Assembly: GCA_030147455.1 (NCBI GenBank)
Contig: JASKZU010000065.1
Span: 1-7,788 of the forward strand
Reading direction: 5' to 3'
From: Planococcus sp. (in: firmicutes)
GTDB taxonomy: Bacteria; Bacillota; Bacilli; Bacillales_A; Planococcaceae
DNA: 7,788 nucleotides
In this document: piece by piece, positions 1-6,517 of the stretch
How the letters are laid out: each line of letters starts with the position of its first letter
Position numbering within the stretch: position 1 is the first letter of the stretch
Translations under genes and position numbers: made by a program
The notes under the pieces: generated by a model
The model's database searches: none
Seen by the model: the letters and a program-made list of their open reading frames with translations, nothing else
Told to the model about the DNA's origin: nothing

Positions 1-33
1 AAAACGGCAGCCCAATTAATGGGCTGCCGTTTT
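1..33 (-). terminator. Bidirectional intrinsic terminator at the 3' end of the abgT-family gene
   Basis: A perfect 13-bp inverted repeat (AAAACGGCAGCCC, 7-nt loop AATTAAT, GGGCTGCCGTTTT) begins 7 bases beyond the stop codon of the minus-strand transporter gene. The GC-rich stem is flanked by A on one side and T on the other. It can therefore stop transcription of the transporter on the minus strand and also transcription from an unseen plus-strand gene to the left. The A/T tract on the left may continue outside the window. Confidence 0.9.
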
Positions 34-39
34 TTCTTA

Positions 40-1575
40 TTAGTTAGTATAATCGATTGGTGATCCCGGTCCGAGGTCGATTCCGAACAGCATCCAGACG
101 ATCAACATCAATGTCCAAATAGCCATGAAGAAAATCGAGTATGGGAACATGACTGAAATCAATGTTCCGATGCCCATCTTCTTATCGTATTTCTGTGCGA
201 AAGCGATAACGATCGCGAAATACGTCATAAGCGGCGTGATGATATTGGTTGATGAATCTGCAATGCGGTATGCCATCTGCGTCAGTTCAGGCGAATAGCC
301 GAGCTGCATCATGATTGGCACGAATATAGGCGCGAGCATGGCCCATTTCGCAGAAGCCGAACCAATGAACAAGTTGATGATCCCGACGACAAGAACAAAG
401 CCGACGATCAATGGAATGCCGGTCAAACTTAGTGACTCTAATGTTTCAGCCCCGTAGACGCCGAGTACCATACCCATGTTCGATTCTGCAAAGTATGCGA
501 CAAATTGTCCAGCTGTAAAGGCAAGGACGATAAAGACGCCCATCGTTGCCATTGTATCGGACATTTGCGCTGCCACATCTTTGTCGCTCTTGATGTTCTT
601 CACGGCAATGCCGTAAGCAAGGCCGGGGATAAAGAACAAAATTGTGATGATTGGAACGAGTGAACTCATAAACGGAGACTGTACAATGCTATCTACACCA
701 GTACCTTCACCGCGCAAGATGCCGTTTTCAGGAACGATCAACAATGCAGTGAGAATGACGCCGACAAGTGCTGAAATTCCAGCCCATAGCAATCCTTTTT
801 TCTCGACTCCTGTCAAGCCGTTCATTTCTTCGCGGAATTCACCTTTGTATTCACCGAGGCGCGGTTCCACAATCTTTTCCGTAACGACAGCGCCGACAAC
901 CGTCAAAAGAAAGACAGATGCGATGATAAAGTAATAATTCATGGCGATGTTCATGCCTTCTGCGTAAGCCGGATCGATAAGGGCGGCAGCGGAGATGGTC
1001 AATTCGCCGAGCATGGCGTCTGTTGCCGACAGCAGCAAGTTGGCGGAGAACCCGGCAGATACCCCTGCAAATGCGGCGGCAAGGCCAGCAAGCGGATGGC
1101 GTCCGAGCGCTGCGAAGATTACCGCGCCGAGCGGCGGCAGGACAACATAGCCTGCATCAGAAGCGACACTTGCCATGATTCCGGCAAATACGAGTCCGCC
1201 CGTGATAAGAAACTTCGGAATCGACAAGACGAAACCGCGAAGCACGGCAGAAATCAAACCGGTCCGTTCAGCGACCCCGATACCGAGCATCGTGACAAGA
1301 ACAACGCCAAGCGGAGCAAACCCGATAAAGTTGTCGACCATGCTGGCAAATATGTATTGAATGCCTTCCGCATTTAACAAGTTCTTGACTTCGACGATTT
1401 CTCCTTGCTGACCCGGATGTTCAACCGACACACCCAGATTTGCAAGCAGTGCGGATATGGCCAGCACGAGTATGGCAAGTGCTGCAAACAATGTGACCGG
1501 ATGCGGCAATTTATTGCCGATCCACTCAATGCGATCGAGGGATTTTTGGAAAATACCCCGTCTTTGTTTTTTCAA
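40..1575 (-). CDS. AbgT-family transporter (p-aminobenzoyl-glutamate / antimetabolite transporter type)
   Basis: The gene encodes a 511-residue polytopic inner-membrane protein of the AbgT family. Known members either import p-aminobenzoyl-glutamate (E. coli AbgT) or export sulfonamides and p-aminobenzoate using the proton gradient (MtrF and YdaH of other bacteria). The sequence shows a short basic cytoplasmic N-terminus (residues 1-24), many hydrophobic segments, and three family signatures: SDAGYVVLPPL (139-149), ASAKWAMLAPIFVPIMM (407-423) and SSTNIITPLMTYF (441-453). The length matches the family norm of about 500. The start is a TTG codon at 1575-1573, preceded at 10 nt by GAAGGGAG; no other in-frame start is plausible before Met79. 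The gene stands alone, divergent from maf, with no abgA or abgB hydrolase genes beside it, so the substrate and direction of transport cannot be read from context. The family call is firm; the substrate is not. Confidence 0.93.
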   Translation of the reverse strand: MKKQRRGIFQKSLDRIEWIGNKLPHPVTLFAALAILVLAISALLANLGVSVEHPGQQGEIVEVKNLLNAEGIQYIFASMVDNFIGFAPLGVVLVTMLGIGVAERTGLISAVLRGFVLSIPKFLITGGLVFAGIMASVASDAGYVVLPPLGAVIFAALGRHPLAGLAAAFAGVSAGFSANLLLSATDAMLGELTISAAALIDPAYAEGMNIAMNYYFIIASVFLLTVVGAVVTEKIVEPRLGEYKGEFREEMNGLTGVEKKGLLWAGISALVGVILTALLIVPENGILRGEGTGVDSIVQSPFMSSLVPIITILFFIPGLAYGIAVKNIKSDKDVAAQMSDTMATMGVFIVLAFTAGQFVAYFAESNMGMVLGVYGAETLESLSLTGIPLIVGFVLVVGIINLFIGSASAKWAMLAPIFVPIMMQLGYSPELTQMAYRIADSSTNIITPLMTYFAIVIAFAQKYDKKMGIGTLISVMFPYSIFFMAIWTLMLIVWMLFGIDLGPGSPIDYTN

Positions 1576-1585
1576 AATAGACGAA

Positions 1586-1593
1586 CTCCCTTC
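1586..1593 (-). promoter_or_regulatory. Ribosome binding site deciding the TTG start of the AbgT-family gene
   Basis: On the minus strand this reads GAAGGGAG, a good match to the anti-Shine-Dalgarno sequence, 10 nt before the TTG codon. It supports a TTG start that begins MKKQRRG. Confidence 0.75.
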
Positions 1594-1606
1594 AATAGAT
1601 AGTTTG

Positions 1607-1640
1607 AAATTACTATAGAGTTATAGCGTAATAGTAATTT
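1607..1640. repeat. Perfect 10-bp inverted repeat in the abgT leader, possible operator
   Basis: AAATTACTAT (1607-1616) and ATAGTAATTT (1631-1640) are exact reverse complements separated by 14 nt. A smaller inverted repeat, CTATA-GAGT-TATAG, lies at 1613-1626 and overlaps the left arm. The site lies between the tentative promoter and the ribosome binding site of the minus-strand transporter gene. It could bind a dimeric repressor or form an AU-rich hairpin in the leader RNA. No T-run follows it, so it is not an intrinsic terminator. The inverted repeat is seen directly; its function is inferred. Confidence 0.5.
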
Positions 1641-1647
1641 TCAAAAA

Positions 1648-1678
1648 ATTATAGCCGGTACCCATTATAAAACGTAAA
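1648..1678 (-). promoter_or_regulatory. Tentative sigma-A promoter region of the AbgT-family gene
   Basis: On the minus strand there is a perfect TATAAT hexamer at 1653-1648. The best upstream partner, TTTACG at 1678-1673, is poor and is separated by 19 nt. A second TATAAT at 1669-1664 also has only a weak -35 partner. The -10 boxes are clear, but which of them is used is uncertain. Confidence 0.4.
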
Positions 1679-1766
1679 CAAACATAATAAAAGGAATATG
1701 AGGAAGTGCCAATTGCGCCAATTTTGAATAATATTAACTGTATCCCAGTAAATCTCTTTAGCCGCT

Positions 1767-1792
1767 GTTATTTCAAGAAAGCTGGAAATAAC
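1767..1792. repeat. Small inverted repeat in the intergenic region
   Basis: GTTATTTC (1767-1774) and GAAATAAC (1785-1792) are exact reverse complements around a 10-nt loop. An A-rich run follows at 1798-1804 on the plus strand, and no T-run follows, so this is not a plus-strand terminator. It could be a protein binding site or chance in AT-rich DNA. Confidence 0.35.
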
Positions 1793-1893
1793 TCAGTAAA
1801 AAAAGTAAAATCTCACTGCGGCAATAACGGTGTTCACGCTTTAAAACGAGAATCCAGAGCGCGCTATGGGGTCAAATTCTGAATTTAGCCATT

Positions 1894-1922
1894 TTGCTGC
1901 GTCCATTCGCAAATGGTATGAT
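1894..1922 (+). promoter_or_regulatory. Extended -10 promoter of maf
   Basis: The -10 box TATGAT (1917-1922) is preceded by TGG, giving the extended -10 form TGnTATGAT. The partial -35 box TTGCTG (1894-1899) sits at the ideal 17-nt spacing. Transcription would begin near 1929, about 20 nt before the maf start at 1950. The promoter lies downstream of the ATG at 1866, which argues that the shorter maf start is right. Confidence 0.6.
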
Positions 1923-1949
1923 AACTGGAAAAAAGGAGGAACAGTATAT

Positions 1950-2561
1950 ATGAAATTCGAATCGCGTTATCCATTGGTTCTTGCTTCACAATCTCCCCGC
2001 CGCCGCGAGTTGCTAGGTGCACTGGGCATTCCGTTTTCGATAGCGCCCAGCAAACAGCCGGAACCTGATGCAGCTGACTTTCAAACGCCGCTCGGCTATG
2101 TACTGGCATGCGCCGAACAAAAAGCACGGGAGGTGGCGGCGGAAAATCCGCAGTCGCTCGTGATCGGCTCTGATACAGTTGTTGTATTAGATGAAGAAGT
2201 CTTGCTGAAGCCGCAGAGCCGTGAACAAGCCATTGATTTTCTAAAACGCCTTTCCGGCCAGGTTCATGATGTGATCACGGCCGTCACGGTGCGCCAGGGA
2301 ACGACCGAGCTATCGTTCCACGAACAAGTCAAAGTCTATTTCTATGACTTGCCGGAAAACTGGATTCAAGCTTATATAGCAACCGACGACCCTTATGACA
2401 AAGCAGGGGCGTACGGAATTCAAACGGTTTCAGGATTGTTCGTCCAGAAAATCGACGGTGATTACAACGCAGTGGTCGGTTTGCCGATCGCGCAGCTGCT
2501 GCAGCGGCTTGTCCAGGCAGGGTTTGTTTCGCTGGAAGGAGGGGCAGAAGATGGTCAATGA
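1950..2561 (+). CDS. maf: Maf nucleotide pyrophosphatase (septum formation protein family)
   Basis: This 203-residue cytoplasmic protein belongs to the Maf/HAM1 superfamily, whose members hydrolyse nucleoside triphosphates (dTTP, UTP and modified nucleotides) to the monophosphate and pyrophosphate. Overexpression of B. subtilis Maf blocks septation. The sequence keeps the family signatures in order: LASQSPRRRELL (11-22), IGSDTVV (72-78) with the probable catalytic Asp75, LKP (86-88), SGQVHDVITAV (102-112), DPYDKAGAYGIQ (147-158) and IDGDYNAVVGLP (168-179). The ATG at 1950 was chosen because AAGGAGGA (1933-1940) lies 9 nt upstream and the protein then begins just before the family motif. An in-frame ATG at 1866 lies upstream of the promoter and has no ribosome binding site. 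The gene opens the operon and its last 11 nt overlap radC, which suggests coupled translation. Nothing appears damaged. Confidence 0.96.
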   Translation: MKFESRYPLVLASQSPRRRELLGALGIPFSIAPSKQPEPDAADFQTPLGYVLACAEQKAREVAAENPQSLVIGSDTVVVLDEEVLLKPQSREQAIDFLKRLSGQVHDVITAVTVRQGTTELSFHEQVKVYFYDLPENWIQAYIATDDPYDKAGAYGIQTVSGLFVQKIDGDYNAVVGLPIAQLLQRLVQAGFVSLEGGAEDGQ

Positions 2562-3243
2562 CCAAACGTTGATGATCCGTGATGTCCATGTTTCAGACCG
2601 GCCGAGAGAGCGCCTTCTTAAACAAGGGGCGGTGAGCTTATCCAACCAGGAGCTCATCGCCATTTTACTGCGCACCGGAACGCGTGAAGAGTCGGTGCTG
2701 CATCTGGCCAATCGGGTGCTCAAGCAATTCGAGCACCTCCACGAACTCAAGCATGCAGCGATTGAAGAAATGACCGCGATCAATGGCATCGGCCAGGCGA
2801 AAGCGGTCCAGCTTTTGGCTGCGATCGAGCTTGGCCGCCGCTTAGCGTCCAAACAAACCGATGAACGCTTTACGATCCGTTCCCCTAAAGACGCCGCCGC
2901 GTTTTTAATGGATGATATGACCTCGCTCAAGCAAGAGCATTTTGTCTGCCTGTTCCTCAACATCAAAAATCAAGTGATGCACCGCCAAACAATCTTTGTC
3001 GGCAGCCTCAACGCCTCTATCGTTCATCCACGCGAAATCTTCCGCGAAGCCGTCAGACGCTCAACCGCTTCGATCGTCTGCGCCCATAACCACCCTTCCG
3101 GCAACCCTGCGCCGTCACCTGAAGACATCGATGTCACTAAACGCTTGATGGAAGCCGGTTCGATCATCGGAATCGAACTGCTCGACCATATCATCATCGG
3201 CGACCATCAGTTCACGTCATTGAAAGAAAAGGGGTTCATGTAG
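2551..3243 (+). CDS. radC: RadC / YsxA family JAMM-domain protein
   Basis: This 230-residue cytoplasmic protein is the usual length for RadC. The N-terminal part (about 1-100) has a helix-hairpin-helix-like element, MTAINGIGQAKAVQLLAA (74-91). The C-terminal part is a JAMM/MPN metalloprotease-like domain with Glu129 in KQEHF and the zinc motif H-x-H-x10-D formed by His179, His181 and Asp192 in AHNHPSGNPAPSPEDID. All metal ligands are present, so the fold should be active if the family is enzymatic. The old link to DNA repair has been questioned, and the true substrate is unknown. The start at 2551 is set by AAGGAGG (2536-2542) 8 nt upstream, inside the end of maf. The same maf-radC-mreB order is found in B. 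subtilis, where radC is called ysxA. Confidence 0.95.
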   Translation: MVNDQTLMIRDVHVSDRPRERLLKQGAVSLSNQELIAILLRTGTREESVLHLANRVLKQFEHLHELKHAAIEEMTAINGIGQAKAVQLLAAIELGRRLASKQTDERFTIRSPKDAAAFLMDDMTSLKQEHFVCLFLNIKNQVMHRQTIFVGSLNASIVHPREIFREAVRRSTASIVCAHNHPSGNPAPSPEDIDVTKRLMEAGSIIGIELLDHIIIGDHQFTSLKEKGFM

Positions 3244-3246
3244 CAC

Positions 3247-3275
3247 TGTATATTTTTTTTCAGATGTTCTATAAT
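3247..3275 (+). promoter_or_regulatory. Internal promoter before mreB
   Basis: A perfect -10 box TATAAT (3270-3275) lies 17 nt after TGTATA (3247-3252), a weak -35 box with 3 of 6 matches. A run of eight T at 3253-3260 falls in the spacer. Transcription would begin near 3282 and give a leader of about 56 nt before mreB. The leader can form two small hairpins: GCAA-TGCTG-TTGC (3288-3300) and CCGG-TACAC-CCGG (3300-3312). The promoter would let the mre-min genes be expressed apart from maf-radC. Confidence 0.6.
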
Positions 3276-3322
3276 GGGTGGTATTGTGCAATGCTGTTGC
3301 CGGTACACCCGGTTTACATAAG

Positions 3323-3329
3323 AAAGGGA
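3323..3329 (+). promoter_or_regulatory. Ribosome binding site deciding the TTG start of mreB
   Basis: AAAGGGA lies 8 nt before TTG at 3338. The first residues after this TTG (FGFASKDIGIDLG) line up with the known MreB N-terminus (FGIGARDLGIDLG in B. subtilis, recalled from memory), so TTG is preferred over the GTG at 3278. Confidence 0.75.
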
Positions 3330-3337
3330 AGATCAAT

Positions 3338-4366
3338 TTGTTTGGATTTGCTTCGAAAGACATCGGCATCGATTTAGGGACCGCCAATACACTTGTATAT
3401 TTAAAAGGCCGCGGCATTGTGCTCCGCGAGCCTTCCATCGTCATTAAAAACACCCGCACAAATGAAATCGTCGCGGTCGGTAAACGCGCGCGGGACATGA
3501 TGGGCAGAACGCCGGCCAATATTGCAGCGGTTCGTCCAATGCGTGACGGCGTCATTTCCGATTATGATACGACGCTTGCAATGATCAGGCATTGCATTTC
3601 TGAAGCGACTGGAAAAGCACCGGGAAAATGGCGCGGCGGCAAAGTGATGATTTGCGTGCCGTACGGCGTAACTTCTATCGAACAGCGGGCCGTTTTAGAT
3701 GCTGCGCGTGCTGTCGGTGCCAGTGAAGCGCACACGATCGAAGAGCCGTTTGCAGCAGCAATCGGCGCCGGCCTTCCTGTATGGGAACCTGTCGGCAGCA
3801 TGGTCGTCGATATAGGGGGCGGGACTGCAGAAGTCGCTATCATCTCACTCGGCGGCATTGTATCGAGTGAATCGATCCGCGTTGGCGGAGATGAAATGGA
3901 CGAAGCCATCATGCAGCATATCCGGAAGACTTATAATGTCGTCATCGGAGAACGCACCGCTGAAAACCTAAAAATGTCCATCGGCACGGCAGCTGTCTTA
4001 ACAGAAGAGGAAGAACTTGCCGAGATGGAAGTTCGCGGACGCGACCTGGTCACTGGGTTTCCGAAAACCTTGACGATCACTGCTGCCGAAACAGCAGCTG
4101 CGCTCAAAGAATCCGTCGCTAAAATCGTTGAAGGGCTTGGAGCTACACTCGAAAAAACGCCGCCGGAGCTTGCATCGGATATTTTAGATCGCGGCATTGT
4201 GCTGACGGGTGGAGGCGCGCTGCTGAAAAACCTCGACAAAGTAATCGCTGATGCGGTGGGCATGCCGGTATTTATCGCAGACCATCCGCTGGATTCTGTC
4301 GCAATCGGAACCGGGCGGGCGCTGGAGAATTTTGAGCGTTACCGCGCTGCGTTCGAACGCCGCTGA
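3338..4366 (+). CDS. mreB: MreB, actin-like rod-shape determining protein
   Basis: This 342-residue bacterial actin forms membrane-bound antiparallel double filaments that guide cell-wall synthesis during elongation, together with MreC, MreD, RodA, RodZ and PBP2-type enzymes. The actin ATPase motifs are intact: phosphate-1 DLGTANT (12-18), phosphate-2 DIGGGTAEVA (158-167) and the adenosine motif GIVLTGGGALL (286-296). The conserved IEEPFAAAIGAGLP segment (134-147) is also present. The length agrees with the family (about 335-347). The start is TTG, supported by a ribosome binding site and family alignment; an extra 20 residues from a GTG at 3278 have no support. Bacillales often carry the paralogues mbl and mreBH, but the position before mreCD identifies this copy as mreB. 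It has its own promoter just upstream and leads the mreBCD-minCD part of the operon. Confidence 0.97.
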   Translation: MFGFASKDIGIDLGTANTLVYLKGRGIVLREPSIVIKNTRTNEIVAVGKRARDMMGRTPANIAAVRPMRDGVISDYDTTLAMIRHCISEATGKAPGKWRGGKVMICVPYGVTSIEQRAVLDAARAVGASEAHTIEEPFAAAIGAGLPVWEPVGSMVVDIGGGTAEVAIISLGGIVSSESIRVGGDEMDEAIMQHIRKTYNVVIGERTAENLKMSIGTAAVLTEEEELAEMEVRGRDLVTGFPKTLTITAAETAAALKESVAKIVEGLGATLEKTPPELASDILDRGIVLTGGGALLKNLDKVIADAVGMPVFIADHPLDSVAIGTGRALENFERYRAAFERR

Positions 4367-4412
4367 CTTTTAGGAAACCAAACGAGCCAATCAATAAGGA
4401 GGACGGCTTCAC

Positions 4413-5303
4413 ATGCCACAGTTTTTATCCAATAAGCGGCTGATCCTGCTGTTGATCGGCGTCATCCTGCTCGTCGCCCTGATTTCTTTGACGCTGCGGG
4501 ACCGCGGCCAAGTATCGCTGCCGGAAAAGATAGTCAAAGAAGCAGTGGGGGCAGGGCAATCGGTGTTTTCAAGACCGGCCCATTTTGTTACGGGGGTATT
4601 TGATAACGTCGATTCGCTGATTAACACATTTGAAGAAAACCGCTTGCTAAAAGCACGCCTTGAAGAATTTGCAGGCGTGCAAGCAGAAGTGACCGACCTG
4701 CGCTCTGAGAACACAGAGCTAAAAGAGCTGGTCGGAAAAGAAGAAGATTTGCGCGAGTATAACCCGATCCAGGCTGTCGTAATTGCACGGAATCCGGATC
4801 AATGGGAAGAAAAAATAATTTTGAACCGCGGATCCAACCACGGAGTTAAAGAAAATATGGCGGTCATGACTGCCAAAGGGCTGATCGGCAAAGTCACGAT
4901 TGTAACAGATTCCACTTCGACAGTAGAACTGGTCTCGACGCAAAACCCGAATTACCGCGTCTCTGCTATGGTCCTCGGAGACGGTCAAGACGTTTTTGGC
5001 TTGATCGAAGGCTATGATGCCGAGCGCCGCGAACTGCTGTTAAAGCGCGTGGATTTCTCGATCGACTTGAAAGAAGGCGATCAAGTCGTTTCCAGCGGGT
5101 TAGGCGGCATTTTCCCGAAAGGCATCGTCATCGGTGAGATCACAGAAGTGACAATCGATGAGTTCGGCTTGACGAAACTGGCATACGTAAAACCAGCTGC
5201 TGATTTTACCATGCTGAACCATGTCGTCATTGCTGACCGGCTTATGCCGGAAGTTGACGGCGAAGACAATGGCGTTACAACAGAAGGGGATGGGGAATCA
5301 TGA
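4413..5303 (+). CDS. mreC: MreC, rod-shape determining protein
   Basis: This 296-residue bitopic membrane protein links cytoplasmic MreB filaments to the periplasmic-side wall synthesis enzymes. A short cytoplasmic N-terminus is followed by a single membrane helix (about residues 9-28). Next comes a probable coiled coil (about 66-112, with heptad-like ENRLLKARLEEF and LRSENTELKELV). The extracellular double beta-barrel domain (about 115-276) includes AVVIARNPDQW (121-131), RGSNHGVKENMAV (139-151) and DQVVSSGLGGIFPKGIVIGEI (223-243). The C-terminal 20 residues are acidic and probably disordered. AAGGAGGA (4396-4403) lies 9 nt before the ATG. The stop overlaps the mreD start in ATGA, a common coupling arrangement. 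The length is close to B. subtilis MreC (about 290). Confidence 0.96.
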   Translation: MPQFLSNKRLILLLIGVILLVALISLTLRDRGQVSLPEKIVKEAVGAGQSVFSRPAHFVTGVFDNVDSLINTFEENRLLKARLEEFAGVQAEVTDLRSENTELKELVGKEEDLREYNPIQAVVIARNPDQWEEKIILNRGSNHGVKENMAVMTAKGLIGKVTIVTDSTSTVELVSTQNPNYRVSAMVLGDGQDVFGLIEGYDAERRELLLKRVDFSIDLKEGDQVVSSGLGGIFPKGIVIGEITEVTIDEFGLTKLAYVKPAADFTMLNHVVIADRLMPEVDGEDNGVTTEGDGES

Positions 5304-5827
5304 TTCGGTTTCTCGTTCCCGTTGTTTGCCTCGTCCTGTTTTTCGTTGAACCGATTTTCGGCTTGTTTTCGCCGTTGTCGATCGGCGATTCTTTTTATTA
5401 CATCGTTCCGCGTTTCCTCATTTTATTCCTGATTTTTTTAACGCTTTTTTACGAGCTGCGCCACGCATTGTTTTACGGTTTATTTTTCGGCCTCTTGTAT
5501 GATGTCTTTTACATTGATATTATTGGATTATATTCTTTTTTGTATCCGGCCGTTTGCATGATCGCCGCATATGTGTTTAAAAAGATTCCGCAAAACTTAG
5601 TGTCAGCAACGCTTCTGGCTCTTGGGTTGCTGGTGGTCATGGAAGTGGCGCTTTACTTGTTCTTCCAACTGATCGGTTTGACAGCAACACCGGCCGGCAC
5701 GTTCCTGAAATCGAGATTGTGGCCGACCTTGCTCGCCAATTCACTGTACCTGGTGCTTCTCGGCTGGTTCTTCAGATCGATGATGACGACGCAAGATACA
5801 CGGCGCAGCCGGATTGGGTTATATTAA
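5300..5827 (+). CDS. mreD: MreD, rod-shape determining membrane protein
   Basis: This 175-residue, very hydrophobic integral membrane protein completes the MreBCD elongation complex. Hydrophobic segments appear near residues 4-22, 33-50, 55-70, 73-92, 101-127 and 142-159, consistent with five or six membrane spans. The family signature GLLYDVFYIDIIGLYSFLYP lies at 64-83. A short basic C-terminal tail (TRRSRIGLY) would be cytoplasmic by the positive-inside rule. The gene begins within the stop of mreC (ATGA), with a modest AAGGGG ribosome binding site (5284-5289) inside mreC. Its stop overlaps the next start by 1 nt (TAATG), so it is probably translationally coupled on both sides. The T-rich composition reflects the hydrophobic codons. 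Confidence 0.94.
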   Translation: MIRFLVPVVCLVLFFVEPIFGLFSPLSIGDSFYYIVPRFLILFLIFLTLFYELRHALFYGLFFGLLYDVFYIDIIGLYSFLYPAVCMIAAYVFKKIPQNLVSATLLALGLLVVMEVALYLFFQLIGLTATPAGTFLKSRLWPTLLANSLYLVLLGWFFRSMMTTQDTRRSRIGLY

Positions 5828-6516
5828 TGAAAGCGCAGGTGACACGTTTTTTGAAGAACATCGTGAATATCAAAGGAACGAACAAAGGGCTTCTCATCCA
5901 ATTGAATGACATGGCTTCATATACGGAAATTCTGGCCGAACTGAAGAAAAAGGTGTCGGATCCTGCGCTCGAAGGCGATGCGGAAGTGCATGTTCAATTA
6001 GCCAACCGCCATTACAGCCCAGAGCAGTTGGAAGAAATCAAGAAGACCATCCATGATCATTCGAAAATGAAAGTGGTCAGCACGAAATGTGACGTGATCA
6101 CGGTCGAAGAAAGCAACCATTTGATCAGCGAACGCCAATCGGAGACCTATGTGGGCATCGTCCGTTCAGGCCAAGTAGTGCGTGCAAAAGGCGATCTCGT
6201 TGTCATTGGCGACGTCAACCAAAACGGGCGCATCGAAGCGGGCGGCAACGTTTACGTGCTCGGCCGCCTAAAAGGTATCGCCCATGCAGGGTCTCGCGGC
6301 AATCGCGAAGCTGTTATCGCAGCCTCATGGCTCGAAGCAACGCATTTGATGATTGCCGATGAAATCGAAACGATGACCGACGAACTTGACAGCTTGTCAG
6401 AACAGCCGGAAATGGAATGTGCATATTTACATACAAGCGGCAAAATCATCATCGACCGTTTGCAGGAGCTTCGCTTCCTGCGGCCGCAAATTTCTACGTT
6501 TAAAGGAGGAAGCTAG
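5827..6516 (+). CDS. minC: MinC, FtsZ assembly inhibitor
   Basis: This 229-residue protein inhibits FtsZ polymerisation at sites other than mid-cell. It is recruited to the membrane by MinD. The N-terminal domain (about 10-100) has the typical VNIKGTNKGLLIQLND strand region. A short linker leads to the C-terminal right-handed beta-helix domain (about 106-220), with the conserved RSGQ (113-116), GDLVVIGDVNQNGRIEAGGNVYVLG (122-146) and GRLKGIAHAG (146-155). These mediate dimerisation and MinD binding. The ATG at 5827 overlaps the mreD stop (TAATG), favouring coupling, but has only a poor ribosome binding site. An in-frame TTG at 5851 has AGGTGA 8 nt upstream, an exact part of the anti-Shine-Dalgarno complement, and would give 221 residues starting MKNIVNIKG. 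Either start leaves the domains intact. B. subtilis MinC is about 226 residues. Confidence 0.94.
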   Translation: MKAQVTRFLKNIVNIKGTNKGLLIQLNDMASYTEILAELKKKVSDPALEGDAEVHVQLANRHYSPEQLEEIKKTIHDHSKMKVVSTKCDVITVEESNHLISERQSETYVGIVRSGQVVRAKGDLVVIGDVNQNGRIEAGGNVYVLGRLKGIAHAGSRGNREAVIAASWLEATHLMIADEIETMTDELDSLSEQPEMECAYLHTSGKIIIDRLQELRFLRPQISTFKGGS

Positions 6517-6517
6517 T

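Larger units (their letters stand above)
1576..1949. other. Divergent intergenic region between the transporter gene and maf
   Basis: This 374-bp stretch holds no convincing gene. Its left third is AT-rich and carries the leader and promoter candidates of the transporter gene. The middle (about 1680-1860) contains an 8-bp inverted repeat at 1767-1792 and a 9-bp-spaced direct repeat of GCCAATT at 1708-1723. An AGCGCGCT palindrome lies at 1858-1865. The right end carries the maf promoter and ribosome binding site. In Bacillus subtilis the gene upstream of maf is spoIIB; no trace of it was recognised here. Confidence 0.7.

Noticed and set aside
644..1602. Plus-strand reading frames opposite the AbgT-family gene
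   Set aside because: They are shadow frames on the reverse strand of a clearly conserved gene, with no ribosome binding sites or recognisable motifs.
1708..1723. Direct repeat of GCCAATT with 9-bp spacing
   Set aside because: It is too short to separate from chance in this AT-rich stretch and has no promoter nearby that it would serve.
1866..1949. Longer maf reading frame starting at ATG 1866 (28 extra residues)
   Set aside because: There is no ribosome binding site, the extension has no family resemblance, and the likely maf promoter (1894-1922) lies downstream of this ATG.
2395..2550. Longer radC frame starting at 2395
   Set aside because: It lies fully within maf in another frame, is rich in Arg, Ser and Cys as shadow frames often are, and a strong ribosome binding site marks 2551.
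3253..3260. Run of eight T after radC as a terminator
   Set aside because: No stable hairpin precedes it; it lies in the spacer of the probable mreB promoter.
3278..3337. GTG 3278 as the mreB start
   Set aside because: It overlaps the promoter start region, lacks a ribosome binding site and adds 20 residues not found in MreB; TTG 3338 fits the family.
5719..5826. Extended minC frame inside mreD
   Set aside because: It overlaps the conserved end of mreD and adds 36 residues unlike MinC.
6386..6517. Extended minD frame inside minC
   Set aside because: It overlaps the conserved MinC C-terminal domain, while GTG 6518 has an ideal ribosome binding site and the normal MinD N-terminus.
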